Source of the DNA: an uncultured Sphingobium sp.
GTDB taxonomy: Bacteria > Pseudomonadota > Alphaproteobacteria > Sphingomonadales > Sphingomonadaceae
Assembly: GCA_946885845.1 (NCBI GenBank)
Contig: CAMPHJ010000074.1
Coordinates: forward strand, 1-7,854
Reading direction: 5' to 3'
DNA: 7,854 bases
Shown here: piece by piece, positions 1-7,854 of the stretch
Numbering within the stretch: position 1 is the stretch's first letter
How the letters are laid out: every line of letters begins with the position of its first letter
Position numbers and translations under genes: made by a program
Notes under the pieces: generated by a model
The model's input: the letters and a program-made list of their open reading frames with translations, nothing else
The model's database searches: none
Told to the model about the DNA's origin: nothing

Positions 1-395
1 TCCTCAGTGAAGTTGCCTTCGAGCACGATTTCCGACGTGCCTTCGCCCGCCTTGCAGGACAGGGTCGCGATCAGGCGGCCTTTGCGGACCAGCTTGTCCT
101 TGTAGATGCAATCCTTGCCCTCCGTCCCAGCCAGCGCATCGGCGTTGGGCACGCCTGCGGCATCGACCGTCAGGCAGGACTTGTCATCCCGCGTCTGCTT
201 GAGCGCGGCCTGATATTGCGCGGGCGTGACGGTCGGCGTGTTGTAGCCGGTGGTCTTGCGGGTCAGGACCCATTCGCCCGCCTTCATCAATACGGGGGTC
301 TCCTCCGCTTCGGGCGCGGGTTCTTCCTTTTGGCCGCAAGCTCCGAGGGCCAGCGCCAGCACGAGCGGCGCTGCCATCCATTCGGTCTTTTTCAT
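1..395 (-). CDS. DUF3617-type lipoprotein, C-terminus cut by window edge
   Basis: 131 complete codons are visible from an ATG at 393-395, and the frame is still open at base 1. The N-terminus is a lipoprotein signal: MKKT, a hydrophobic stretch, then the lipobox L17-G18-A19-C20. The residue after the Cys is Gly, so there is no Asp +2 inner-membrane retention signal. An acidic linker rich in Glu and Pro (about 23-34) precedes the phrase MKAGEWVLTRKTTG, which matches the 'xPGxWE' opening of DUF3617 proteins. Cysteines at 74, 96 and 114 sit in SCLTVD, DCIYKDK and LSCKAG, the same order as in the next gene, so the two are paralogues. A purine-rich ribosome site (AGGGGAGAGGA, within 398-408) supports the start. 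The family has no established function, and its members are predicted envelope lipoproteins. It is probably co-transcribed with the gene at 491-1027, which lies 95 bp upstream on the same strand. Confidence 0.85.
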   Translation of the reverse strand, partial: MKKTEWMAAPLVLALALGACGQKEEPAPEAEETPVLMKAGEWVLTRKTTGYNTPTVTPAQYQAALKQTRDDKSCLTVDAAGVPNADALAGTEGKDCIYKDKLVRKGRLIATLSCKAGEGTSEIVLEGNFTE

Positions 396-434
396 GTCCT
401 CTCCCCTGTTCTCTTGACGGAACCGGCGGAAGCT

Positions 435-471
435 CGCCCGACCATGCGTAAAGCGCAAGAGGAATCGGGCG
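435..471 (-). other. Possible interrupted hairpin between the two lipoprotein genes
   Basis: CGCCCGA at 435-441 is matched exactly by TCGGGCG at 465-471. Inside, TGCG (445-448) can pair with CGCA (454-457) around a 5-nt loop. The two stems are separated by unpaired bases, and no T-run follows on the minus strand, so this does not look like a classic intrinsic terminator. It could partly attenuate transcription or stabilise the mRNA between the paralogues, or be chance in GC-rich DNA. The rest of the 396-490 gap holds nothing recognisable beyond the ribosome site of the left gene. Confidence 0.25.
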
Positions 472-490
472 TGCGGGTTGATCGCCCCCT

Positions 491-1027
491 TCAAGTCGCG
501 GTGCAGTCGGCGGCCACCCATTTGCCCGTCGTCTTCGCCTTCATATGCATGTCCGCGCCGTCGGCGGCTCCGCTGGTCTTCATGTCCATGCGCATTTCAT
601 AGCTTTCCGGCGCATAATTGCCCGACATGACGGCAGTCATCGCGCCGCCTTGCGACTTGCACGATATTTCGCCCTTCACCGACCCGCCGCTGACATTGAA
701 GCCTTTATAGACGCAGTCCTTGTTATCCTGCCCTGAAAACATCTTGCCGCCGGGATTTGCCGCTTCCTCTGGCGTGACGCAGTAACGGATGGCGGTGCGG
801 GTCATCATTTTCTTCATCTGCTCCTCCATCTGGGCGCCGCCGCCCGGCATGTCGGGCATGTCGATGTCTTCCAGCGTGAAGCTGCTTTCCCATTGGCCGG
901 GCTTGAGCTGGACCTTTTCCACCTCTGCCTTGACCTCTTCATTGGTCATCGGCGTGCCAGCCGGCTTGTCGCCGCATCCCGCCAGCAGCGCGGTTACGCC
1001 CGCCAGCGCCAGAACCGTTTTGCGCAT
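491..1027 (-). CDS. DUF3617 family lipoprotein
   Basis: A 178-residue protein. I place the start at the ATG at 1025-1027, not at the upstream in-frame ATG at 1046-1048. The chosen start has a strong Shine-Dalgarno six bases before it and gives a clean signal peptide, MRKTVLALAG, followed by the lipobox L15-A16-G17-C18. The residue after Cys18 is Gly, so sorting to the outer membrane is possible. The mature part has a short helical linker rich in Glu and Lys, then LKPGQWESSF (41-50), the family's typical opening. A Met-rich stretch follows (57-75), then four cysteines at 83 (RYCVTP), 105 (DCVYKGF), 123 (ISCKS) and 175 (ADCTA), which could form two disulfides in the periplasm. DUF3617 proteins are common in sphingomonads and have no known activity. 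The gene is divergent from uvrB with 52 bp between starts, and is probably the first gene of a unit with its partial paralogue at 1-395. Confidence 0.88.
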   Translation of the reverse strand: MRKTVLALAGVTALLAGCGDKPAGTPMTNEEVKAEVEKVQLKPGQWESSFTLEDIDMPDMPGGGAQMEEQMKKMMTRTAIRYCVTPEEAANPGGKMFSGQDNKDCVYKGFNVSGGSVKGEISCKSQGGAMTAVMSGNYAPESYEMRMDMKTSGAADGADMHMKAKTTGKWVAADCTAT

Positions 1028-1079
1028 CGCACATCCTCCCTGTTGCACCCCTTGATCAGGGGAACCATATCAAGCGGCG
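1028..1079. promoter_or_regulatory. Divergent intergenic region, lipoprotein gene / uvrB
   Basis: Only 52 bp separate the two start codons, so any promoters here must overlap each other or lie inside the opposing gene. A 5-bp dyad CCCCT/AGGGG with a 5-nt loop occupies 1048-1062. On the plus strand, TTGCAC (1043-1048) and CATATC (1066-1071) are 17 bp apart and could be a weak -35/-10 pair for uvrB. That match is poor, 3 of 6 at each hexamer. I find no alphaproteobacterial LexA box (GTTC-N7-GTTC, either orientation), although uvrB is often SOS-controlled elsewhere. Confidence 0.35.
1034..1041 (-). promoter_or_regulatory. Ribosome binding site deciding the start at 1027
   Basis: On the minus strand this reads AGGGAGGA, with a 6-nt spacer to the ATG at 1025-1027. 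The longer alternative start at 1048 lies upstream of this site and would add seven residues (MQQGGCA) before the lipoprotein signal. The shorter start is therefore preferred. Confidence 0.75.
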
Positions 1080-3263
<2,184 letters not shown>

Positions 3264-3302
3264 GCTGAGCCGCTGTGGGCTGTATAAGCAGGCGCATTTA
3301 CA

Positions 3303-3346
3303 TTTTGCGACAAAACTGTCCTGGACTTGCCAGATTTTTGCGACAA
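3303..3346. repeat. Direct repeat with dyad symmetry, candidate operator upstream of the receptor gene
   Basis: TTTTGCGACAA occurs exactly at 3303-3313 and again at 3336-3346, 33 bp apart start to start, which is about three helical turns. The first copy extends to TTTTG-CGA-CAAAA (3303-3315), a perfect 5-3-5 palindrome. The second keeps the inner TTG-CGA-CAA and joins another dyad, GCGAC-AA-GTCGC (3340-3351). A small stem CTGG/CCAG (3321-3333) lies between the copies. The pair sits 48-91 bp before the receptor start codon, the usual place for a promoter and operator. This arrangement fits a dimeric regulator binding two sites on one face of the DNA. The regulator is not identifiable, and I found no convincing -35/-10 pair. 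Confidence 0.5.
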
Positions 3347-3380
3347 GTCGCCCCTAAGGGTCAATCCGTGAAGATTGGTT

Positions 3381-3387
3381 GAAGGGG
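3381..3387 (+). promoter_or_regulatory. Ribosome binding site deciding a GTG start
   Basis: GAAGGGG lies 6 nt before GTG at 3394-3396. It fixes the GTG as the start of the receptor gene. The resulting protein begins directly with a standard signal peptide. Confidence 0.75.
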
Positions 3388-3393
3388 TAATTT

Positions 3394-5931
3394 GTGAGCC
3401 GTTCCAGGTCGTTTCTGCTGCTGTCGTTGATGATGAGCTGCGCGCCCACGGCGCTGATCGCGCAGACGCAGGATGCCAAGGGTCCGCCTGTGGAAATGGA
3501 CGACGGCGAGGAAATCATCGTCACCGGCCAGCCGCAGCGCGGAGCGGTAATCGGCAATATCAAGCCCGAACAGCAGTTGTCACCCGCCGATGTCCGCGCG
3601 CTGGGCGTGACATCCATCGCGGAAATGATCACCGAATTGTCGCCCCAGACCAATGGCGATCCGGTGGTCCTGCTGAACGGCAAGCGCATATCCAGCTTTT
3701 CCGAAATTCAGGACATTCCATCGGAAGCCGTGGCGCGGGTCGACATCCTGCCCGAACAGGTGGCCCTGTCCTACGGCTATGCCCCGACGCAGAAAGTGGT
3801 GAATATCGTCCTGCGCCAGCGTTTTCGCGCGGAGACGGCAGACCTGCGCGCCGGGACGACGACCGACGGCGGGCGGGAAAACGGGATTGTCGAAGGCGGG
3901 CTGCTGCGGATCAGCGGCGACAACCGGCTGACGGTCAATGTGAAATACAGCGCCGCCGCTTCGCTGCTGGAAAGTCAACGCGGCATCGACCCGCAGCCCG
4001 TCAGCCCGGCATTTGTCGATCCCACGCGCTTTCGGACGCTGAGCCCGGCGGCGGAGAGCGTGTCCGCCAACGCCACTTTGGCGCGCGCGCTGGGCGGCGT
4101 GTCGATGACGGTGAACGGGCGGGTGGAATTGTCGGAGAGCGACTCGCTGCAGGGCATTTCCTCCACCGCGCTGGCGCAACTGGCGGGGATACCGACATGG
4201 CCCTTCATCGACGATGGCCTGTATCGCGACATCATCGAAGCGGGCAGGCTGGACCAGCAGATACGCGGGACGACCGGCCATCTGGGCCTGACGCTGAACG
4301 GGCATCTGGGCGGCGGATGGCAATGGTCCCTGACCGGCAATGGCGACATTTCGGATACGCGGACCCGGACGGAACGGTCATCCGGCACCGACCGGGCCAG
4401 CGCGAAGTCGCAGGCGGTGATGGGCGACCTGCTGCTGTCAGGCCCGGTTACCCAATTGCCAGCGGGCACGGTGACCAGCACGGTTCGGCTGGGCGCGTCG
4501 GCGAACGGATTTGATGGATGGTCGATCCGCAACGGCACGGAACGACAGACCAGCTATGACCGGCAGATCGGCAGCGGTCAGGTCAGCCTGGACGTGCCAC
4601 TGACCAGCAAGGCGCGCGGGGTGCTGGGCGCGGTGGGCGACATTGGCGTCAATGTGAATGCGGGCATTCAGCAGCTTTCCGACTTCGGCACGCTGTCCAC
4701 CCTGGGATATGGCATGCGCTGGCGGCCCATCCCCGCCGTGCAATTGCTGGTATCGGCCAATCAGGACCGCGCCGCCCCGACCGGCAATCAGATCAACGAT
4801 CCCGAAATATCGACGCCCAATGTGTCGGTGTTCGATTATCAAACGGGCGAAACCGTGTTCGTGACGCGCATCACCGGGGGCAATGGGGCGTTGAAGGAAA
4901 GCGTGCGCGACCAGTTCCGCCTGAGCGCCACGATCAAGCCTTTTGACAAGCCCGACCTGACGCTGACCGCGACTTATCTGAATAGCCGGACGACCAATCC
5001 GATTGCCGCTTTCCCCGAACCCACTCCGGCGATCGAGGATGCCTTCCCGGATCGTTTCATACGCGATGCCGACGATCGGCTGACCCAGATCAACGCCCGT
5101 CCCATTAATTTCCTGCGGTCGCAGAGCGAGCAGTTGCGCTGGGGTTTCAACCTGTCGATCCCGATTAAGTCGCGCATTCAGAAACTGGCCGAAGCGTGGC
5201 GGGCGGCGGGCGCCAGGCCAGAGGACCGGCCCAAGGAACTGCAGGACATGCGCGCGCTGTTCGGCAATCGCGGACAGGGCGGCAGACGGGGTGAGCAGGC
5301 GGGCGGACCAGAATCTGGATCGCAACCCGAACAGCATGGCGGCGAACGGCCCCATGGCGAAGGCGGCTTTGACGGTTCGCGCGGACCCGGCGGCGGAAGG
5401 CCGGGCGGCGGCGGACGCTTTGGCGGCGGTCGTGGCGGCGGTGGCGGCGGACGCCTGAGCTTCAACATCTATCATACGTGGCATTTCACCGAGAATGTCC
5501 TGATCGCACCCGGCGTGGCGGAGCTGGACCTGTTGAACGGCGATGCGACGGGATCATCGGGCGGCCAGCCCCGGCATGAGATCGAGGCGCGCGTTGGCTA
5601 TACCAATAATGGCCTTGGCGCGCGGCTGGGGGTCGATTGGGAAAGCGGCACGCATGTCGATGGCGCACTGGGCGGCGCATCGCGGCTGGACTTCGGCAGT
5701 CTGGCGACCGCCAACCTGCGCCTGTTCGCCAATCTGGGCCAAATGCCCAGCCTGGTGCGGAGCCATCCCTTCCTGCGGGGCACACGCATATCGATTGGCA
5801 TCGACAATATATTCAATACGCGCCGGGAGGTCACGGACGCCAGCGGCGGCACCCCGCTGCGTTACCAGCCGGGCTATCTGGACCCGCTGGGGCGGCGGAT
5901 CAGCATATCCTTCCGCAAGCTGTTCTTTTAG
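3394..5931 (+). CDS. TonB-dependent outer-membrane receptor with Gly/Arg-rich insert
   Basis: An 845-residue protein with a GTG start. Residues 1-23 form a Sec signal peptide: SRSR, a Leu/Met core, then ALIA before Gln24. EEIIVTG (39-45) is a TonB box of the sphingomonad type. A compact plug follows at about 50-142, including VVLLNGKRIS, ARVDILPEQVALSYGYAP and VVNIVLR, which correspond to the usual 'IEVLxG...YG...GGVINIV' core. The rest is an amphipathic beta-barrel ending in RRISISFRKLFF, whose terminal Phe is the outer-membrane assembly signature. Such receptors use the proton-motive force through TonB-ExbBD to import large or scarce ligands. The substrate here is unknown and the neighbours give no hint. 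A helical, charged stretch (592-623) and a block of Gly, Arg and Gln (624-687) interrupt the barrel between two predicted strands. I recall similar Gly-rich receptors in other sphingomonads, so the insert may be a family trait and not an accident. No CarboxypepD-like N-terminal domain is present. Confidence 0.92.
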   Translation: MSRSRSFLLLSLMMSCAPTALIAQTQDAKGPPVEMDDGEEIIVTGQPQRGAVIGNIKPEQQLSPADVRALGVTSIAEMITELSPQTNGDPVVLLNGKRISSFSEIQDIPSEAVARVDILPEQVALSYGYAPTQKVVNIVLRQRFRAETADLRAGTTTDGGRENGIVEGGLLRISGDNRLTVNVKYSAAASLLESQRGIDPQPVSPAFVDPTRFRTLSPAAESVSANATLARALGGVSMTVNGRVELSESDSLQGISSTALAQLAGIPTWPFIDDGLYRDIIEAGRLDQQIRGTTGHLGLTLNGHLGGGWQWSLTGNGDISDTRTRTERSSGTDRASAKSQAVMGDLLLSGPVTQLPAGTVTSTVRLGASANGFDGWSIRNGTERQTSYDRQIGSGQVSLDVPLTSKARGVLGAVGDIGVNVNAGIQQLSDFGTLSTLGYGMRWRPIPAVQLLVSANQDRAAPTGNQINDPEISTPNVSVFDYQTGETVFVTRITGGNGALKESVRDQFRLSATIKPFDKPDLTLTATYLNSRTTNPIAAFPEPTPAIEDAFPDRFIRDADDRLTQINARPINFLRSQSEQLRWGFNLSIPIKSRIQKLAEAWRAAGARPEDRPKELQDMRALFGNRGQGGRRGEQAGGPESGSQPEQHGGERPHGEGGFDGSRGPGGGRPGGGGRFGGGRGGGGGGRLSFNIYHTWHFTENVLIAPGVAELDLLNGDATGSSGGQPRHEIEARVGYTNNGLGARLGVDWESGTHVDGALGGASRLDFGSLATANLRLFANLGQMPSLVRSHPFLRGTRISIGIDNIFNTRREVTDASGGTPLRYQPGYLDPLGRRISISFRKLFF
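5263..5454 (+). repeat. Low-complexity Gly/Arg-rich coding block inside the receptor gene
   Basis: Residues 624-687 of the receptor are dominated by Gly, with Arg, Gln, Glu and Pro. The final third (about 5386-5454) is almost pure GGC/GGT/GGA codons broken by Arg and single Phe codons, in short units such as GGGRPGGGG and GGGRGGGGGG. No unit is repeated exactly in tandem over a long stretch, so this is compositional low complexity and not a clean microsatellite. The reading frame is intact through it. Confidence 0.85.
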
Positions 5932-5997
5932 AGCATCGTGAATGGATGCGATAACAAAACCAGAGCGCCCAACCTCCGATTAGACGCGGCACGCTCC
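5930..5997. repeat. Intergenic repeat module A (dyad)
   Basis: This module starts within the receptor stop codon: the AG of TAG (5929-5931) is the AG of AGAGCATC. GCATC (5933-5937) pairs with GATGC (5945-5949). Further in, GAGCG (5963-5967) pairs with CGCTC (5992-5996), extended by CC (5968-5969) with GG (5988-5989). The 3' end carries GCTC, like the next two modules. The region from 5960 to 5997 resembles, from memory, a sequence scattered between genes in sphingomonad genomes. That recollection has not been checked by search. Confidence 0.5.
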
Positions 5998-6034
5998 AGG
6001 GCATGATCCGATCATCCTGAATCGGACATGCTCT
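5998..6034. repeat. Intergenic repeat module B (hairpin)
   Basis: AGGGCATGATCCGAT (5998-6012) pairs with ATCGGACATGCTCT (6021-6034) around an 8-nt loop. There are 14 pairs, including one G-T, with a single bulged A at 6006. This follows the GCATGATC...CATGCTCT pattern of alphaproteobacterial intergenic repeats. Lying between convergent genes, it could serve as a transcript-end or stability structure. A GANTC site (6019-6023), the CcrM methylation target in alphaproteobacteria, spans the loop edge. Confidence 0.65.
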
Positions 6035-6052
6035 ACTGGCCTTTGATTTTCC

Positions 6053-6096
6053 GCATTTTCCGAGTCAGCAGATGATGCCATCTGCTTAGAAAATGC
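6053..6096. repeat. Intergenic repeat module C (two-part hairpin)
   Basis: The outer stem GCATTTTC (6053-6060) pairs perfectly with GAAAATGC (6089-6096). The inner stem AGCAGATG (6067-6074) pairs perfectly with CATCTGCT (6079-6086) around a 4-nt loop, ATGC. An asymmetric internal loop (6 nt and 2 nt) separates the two stems. The module is followed by TCT, so its end reads AATGCTCT, matching the CATGCTCT end of module B. Together with modules A and B it forms a mosaic like the clustered palindromic units of enterobacteria, but with different sequence. Confidence 0.65.
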
Positions 6097-6108
6097 TCTG
6101 GGCGGATC

Positions 6109-6128
6109 GACCAGCCCCTGCGCTGGTC
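6109..6128 (-). terminator. Probable terminator hairpin of the GGDEF-EAL-PilZ gene
   Basis: GACCAGC (6109-6115) pairs perfectly with GCTGGTC (6122-6128) across a 6-nt loop. It begins 4 nt after the stop codon of the minus-strand gene. No T-run follows directly on the minus strand, but module C lies just beyond. A short GC-rich stem immediately after a stop codon is typical of transcript ends in GC-rich genomes. Its function is inferred from placement. Confidence 0.45.
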
Positions 6129-6132
6129 AGGT

Positions 6133-7854
6133 TCAGGAGGCGAGCGAACGGGGTTGTGGGCGTAGGGCGGACAGGTCGATCGCTCCGGTGAACTCCACCC
6201 CCATGCGGTCATCCTGCGCCCATTGCGCGATGGCGTTCACCGTCAATGTGTCGCTGAATTCTATCGCGAACAGGGTGCCTTCGGGCACGTTCCACAGCCC
6301 TTCCACCAGTGCGCCGGTTGACGAAATATTGCGGATGCGCCCGGTATAGACATGGCCATCATGATGCACGTTGACGGTACGCAGCATCGTCTTGCGTTCC
6401 GGGCGGCTGGAGCGGAATCCTTCCGCCAGCGCCACGGCGCCATGAATGCGCTGCCGTTCCAGCACGTCCTGCATTTCAAGCGGGCGGCCATAGACATAGC
6501 CCTGGATATGGCTGCAACCCAATTGCCGGATCAGGGCCAGTTCGTCCTGCGTTTCCGCGCCCTCTGCGGTAGTGTCCATGCCCAGTGCTTCGGCCAGGTT
6601 GACGATTGCCTTGATAATCGCGCCGTTGCGGCTGTTTTCCGCCACCGCGCCGCGCACAAAGCTCTGGTCGATCTTGATCTTGTCGAACGGAGATTTTTTC
6701 AGATAGCCGAGCGAGGAATAGCCGGTGCCGAAATCGTCGAGCGCGAGCCGGACGCCCAATGACTTGAGCCGGGCGAAGGTCGCGTCGGTCCCATCGTCAT
6801 CGTTCAGGAACACGCTTTCGGTGATTTCCAGTTCCAGCCGTTCAGGCGCCAGTTGCGACGCAGCCAGCGCGCTCATGACCAGTGATGGCAGGCCCGGACT
6901 GGCGAACTGGATCGGGGAAACATTCACCGCCACCCGAAGGTCGTCGATCCATTGCGTGGCGTCACGGCAGGCGGTGCGCAGCACCCATTCCCCCAGTGGA
7001 CCGATCAAGCCGCTTTCTTCCGCAATCGGTATGAACAGCGCGGGGGAAATCGCTCCGCGGACCGGATGATTCCAGCGCAGCAGCGCCTCATATCCGGTGA
7101 TCCTTTCGGTCCTGGACGACACGACTGGCTGATAGACGAGGTATAGGGCGTCCGATGCAAGCGCGTGGCGCAAATCTTCTTCCAGCTGGCGGCGGTCTTC
7201 CGCATTGGCGTGCATTTCGCTGGAATAGAAACGATGGATGCCACGCCCGTCGCCCTTTGCCGCGTAGAGCGCCAGATCGGCATTGCGGATCAGCGCGTCG
7301 GCGGTGACGCCATCCTGCGGGCAGGCCGAAATGCCGATCGACGCCCCGATCACGACCACCGTGCCTTCGACGGAATAGGGGCGCGACAAGGTCACGATGA
7401 TAGTCCGCGCTATCTGCTCAATCGCGTTGCGGTCGTGATGGCCGGGCAGCAATATCTTGAACTCGTCGCCACCCTGTCGCCCGACAAGCCCGCGACTGCC
7501 CACGACATCCAGCAGCCGCTGGCTCACCTGCCGCAACAAGGCGTCGCCAGCAGGATGACCCAAAGTGTCGTTGACCGATTTGAACCGGTCGAGGTCCAGC
7601 AACATCAGCGTGCATTCGCTGGCGCGATCACTCCGCGACCCGGCCACAGCCTCTTCCAGAGATCGCAGCATCTGCACGCGATTGGCGAGACCGGTCAGCG
7701 AGTCGAACTGGGCGAGCTGCTGCACTTCCGCCTGGCTGCGGCGCATCGCGGTCAGGTCGGCGCCGCTGCCGCGAAAGCCGTGAAACTGGCCATATTCATT
7801 GAATACCGGCTGGCCCGAAATGGACCACCAGCGATCATCCGGCGTCATCGCCGC
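6133..7854 (-). CDS. PAS-GGDEF-EAL-PilZ cyclic-di-GMP regulator, N-terminus beyond window
   Basis: The frame is open to the right edge: two Ala codons precede the first visible ATG at 7846-7848, which is probably internal. Residues below count from that Met. Residues 6-35 (RWWSISGQPVF...DLTAM) are the end of a PAS/PAC sensor fold. The GGDEF domain (about 44-205) has DLDRFKSVND (85-94) and an intact RQGGDEF (124-130), but no RxxD inhibitory I-site five residues upstream. The EAL domain (about 220-465) keeps EALLRW (254-259), Asn309 in NVSP, Glu341 in LELEITES, DDFGTGYSS (371-379), Lys392 in KIKID, Glu429 in TAEGAET and Gln449 in IQGY. On residues alone, it may both make and degrade c-di-GMP. 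A C-terminal PilZ domain (about 480-555) has NISSTG (508-513), fitting the D/NxSxxG motif; its first motif reads RKTMLR, where Lys may replace an Arg of RxxxR. It probably acts at or near the membrane on motility, biofilm or cell cycle. Missing upstream domains may add a sensor or membrane segments. Confidence 0.93.
   Translation of the reverse strand, partial: AAMTPDDRWWSISGQPVFNEYGQFHGFRGSGADLTAMRRSQAEVQQLAQFDSLTGLANRVQMLRSLEEAVAGSRSDRASECTLMLLDLDRFKSVNDTLGHPAGDALLRQVSQRLLDVVGSRGLVGRQGGDEFKILLPGHHDRNAIEQIARTIIVTLSRPYSVEGTVVVIGASIGISACPQDGVTADALIRNADLALYAAKGDGRGIHRFYSSEMHANAEDRRQLEEDLRHALASDALYLVYQPVVSSRTERITGYEALLRWNHPVRGAISPALFIPIAEESGLIGPLGEWVLRTACRDATQWIDDLRVAVNVSPIQFASPGLPSLVMSALAASQLAPERLELEITESVFLNDDDGTDATFARLKSLGVRLALDDFGTGYSSLGYLKKSPFDKIKIDQSFVRGAVAENSRNGAIIKAIVNLAEALGMDTTAEGAETQDELALIRQLGCSHIQGYVYGRPLEMQDVLERQRIHGAVALAEGFRSSRPERKTMLRTVNVHHDGHVYTGRIRNISSTGALVEGLWNVPEGTLFAIEFSDTLTVNAIAQWAQDDRMGVEFTGAIDLSALRPQPRSLAS

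Noticed and set aside
1012..1079. A LexA (SOS) box before uvrB
   Set aside because: GAAC occurs at 1062-1065 and around 1013, but neither has a partner at the N7 spacing. No GTTC pair and no E. coli-type CTG-N10-CAG were found.
3268..3281. An intrinsic terminator just after uvrB
   Set aside because: AGCC/GGCT gives only a 4-bp stem with a 6-nt loop and no T-run. That is too weak to call.
3394..3450. The receptor as a lipoprotein through Cys16
   Set aside because: The residues before Cys16 (Leu-Met-Met-Ser) do not form a normal lipobox, and a better signal peptidase I site (ALIA, then Gln24) follows.
3375..4514. A 379-codon plus-strand open frame overlapping the receptor in another frame
   Set aside because: Its translation is low in hydrophobic residues and rich in Arg, Gly and Asp without domains. 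The receptor frame has the signal peptide, TonB box and plug.
4438..5484. A 348-codon minus-strand open frame opposite the receptor gene
   Set aside because: It is a shadow of the receptor coding frame: Ala/Arg-rich with no domain, and covered by a coherent beta-barrel sequence on the plus strand.

Overview
The window is a GC-rich stretch of chromosome that most resembles a sphingomonad (Sphingomonadaceae, Sphingobium/Sphingomonas-like alphaproteobacterium). The evidence is the style of the UvrB protein, a TonB-dependent receptor with an EEIIVTG TonB box and an RKLFF C-terminus, two DUF3617 lipoproteins, and hairpin-forming intergenic modules ending in ATGCTCT. The genus is inferred from memory of such proteins and was not searched. 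I see no transposase, integrase, CRISPR array, tRNA or rRNA, and no strand or composition break suggesting recent transfer.

Layout from left to right. (1) Positions 1-1027, minus strand: two consecutive genes for small DUF3617-type lipoproteins. The left one runs off the window edge. (2) Positions 1028-1079: a 52-bp divergent gap. (3) Positions 1080-3263, plus strand: uvrB, complete, with all helicase motifs and the C-terminal UVR motif. (4) Positions 3264-3393: a 130-bp gap with an 11-bp direct repeat whose first copy is a perfect 5-3-5 dyad, a candidate operator. (5) Positions 3394-5931, plus strand: a GTG-started TonB-dependent outer-membrane receptor with a 64-residue Gly/Arg-rich block inside the barrel region. 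(6) Positions 5932-6132: a gap between convergent genes, filled with three dyad modules that look like an alphaproteobacterial intergenic repeat, plus a compact hairpin at the end of the minus-strand gene. (7) Positions 6133-7854, minus strand: the C-terminal three quarters or so of a PAS-GGDEF-EAL-PilZ cyclic-di-GMP protein whose start lies beyond the right edge.

These genes do not form one pathway. uvrB is DNA-repair housekeeping, the lipoproteins and the receptor are envelope proteins, and the last gene is a second-messenger regulator. No gap exceeds about 200 bp. I do not see a clear previously undescribed multi-gene system. The points most worth a second look are the Gly/Arg-rich insert of the receptor, which strand counting places on the periplasmic side; the repeated dyad upstream of that receptor; and the mosaic of intergenic hairpins, whose first module begins at the receptor stop codon.
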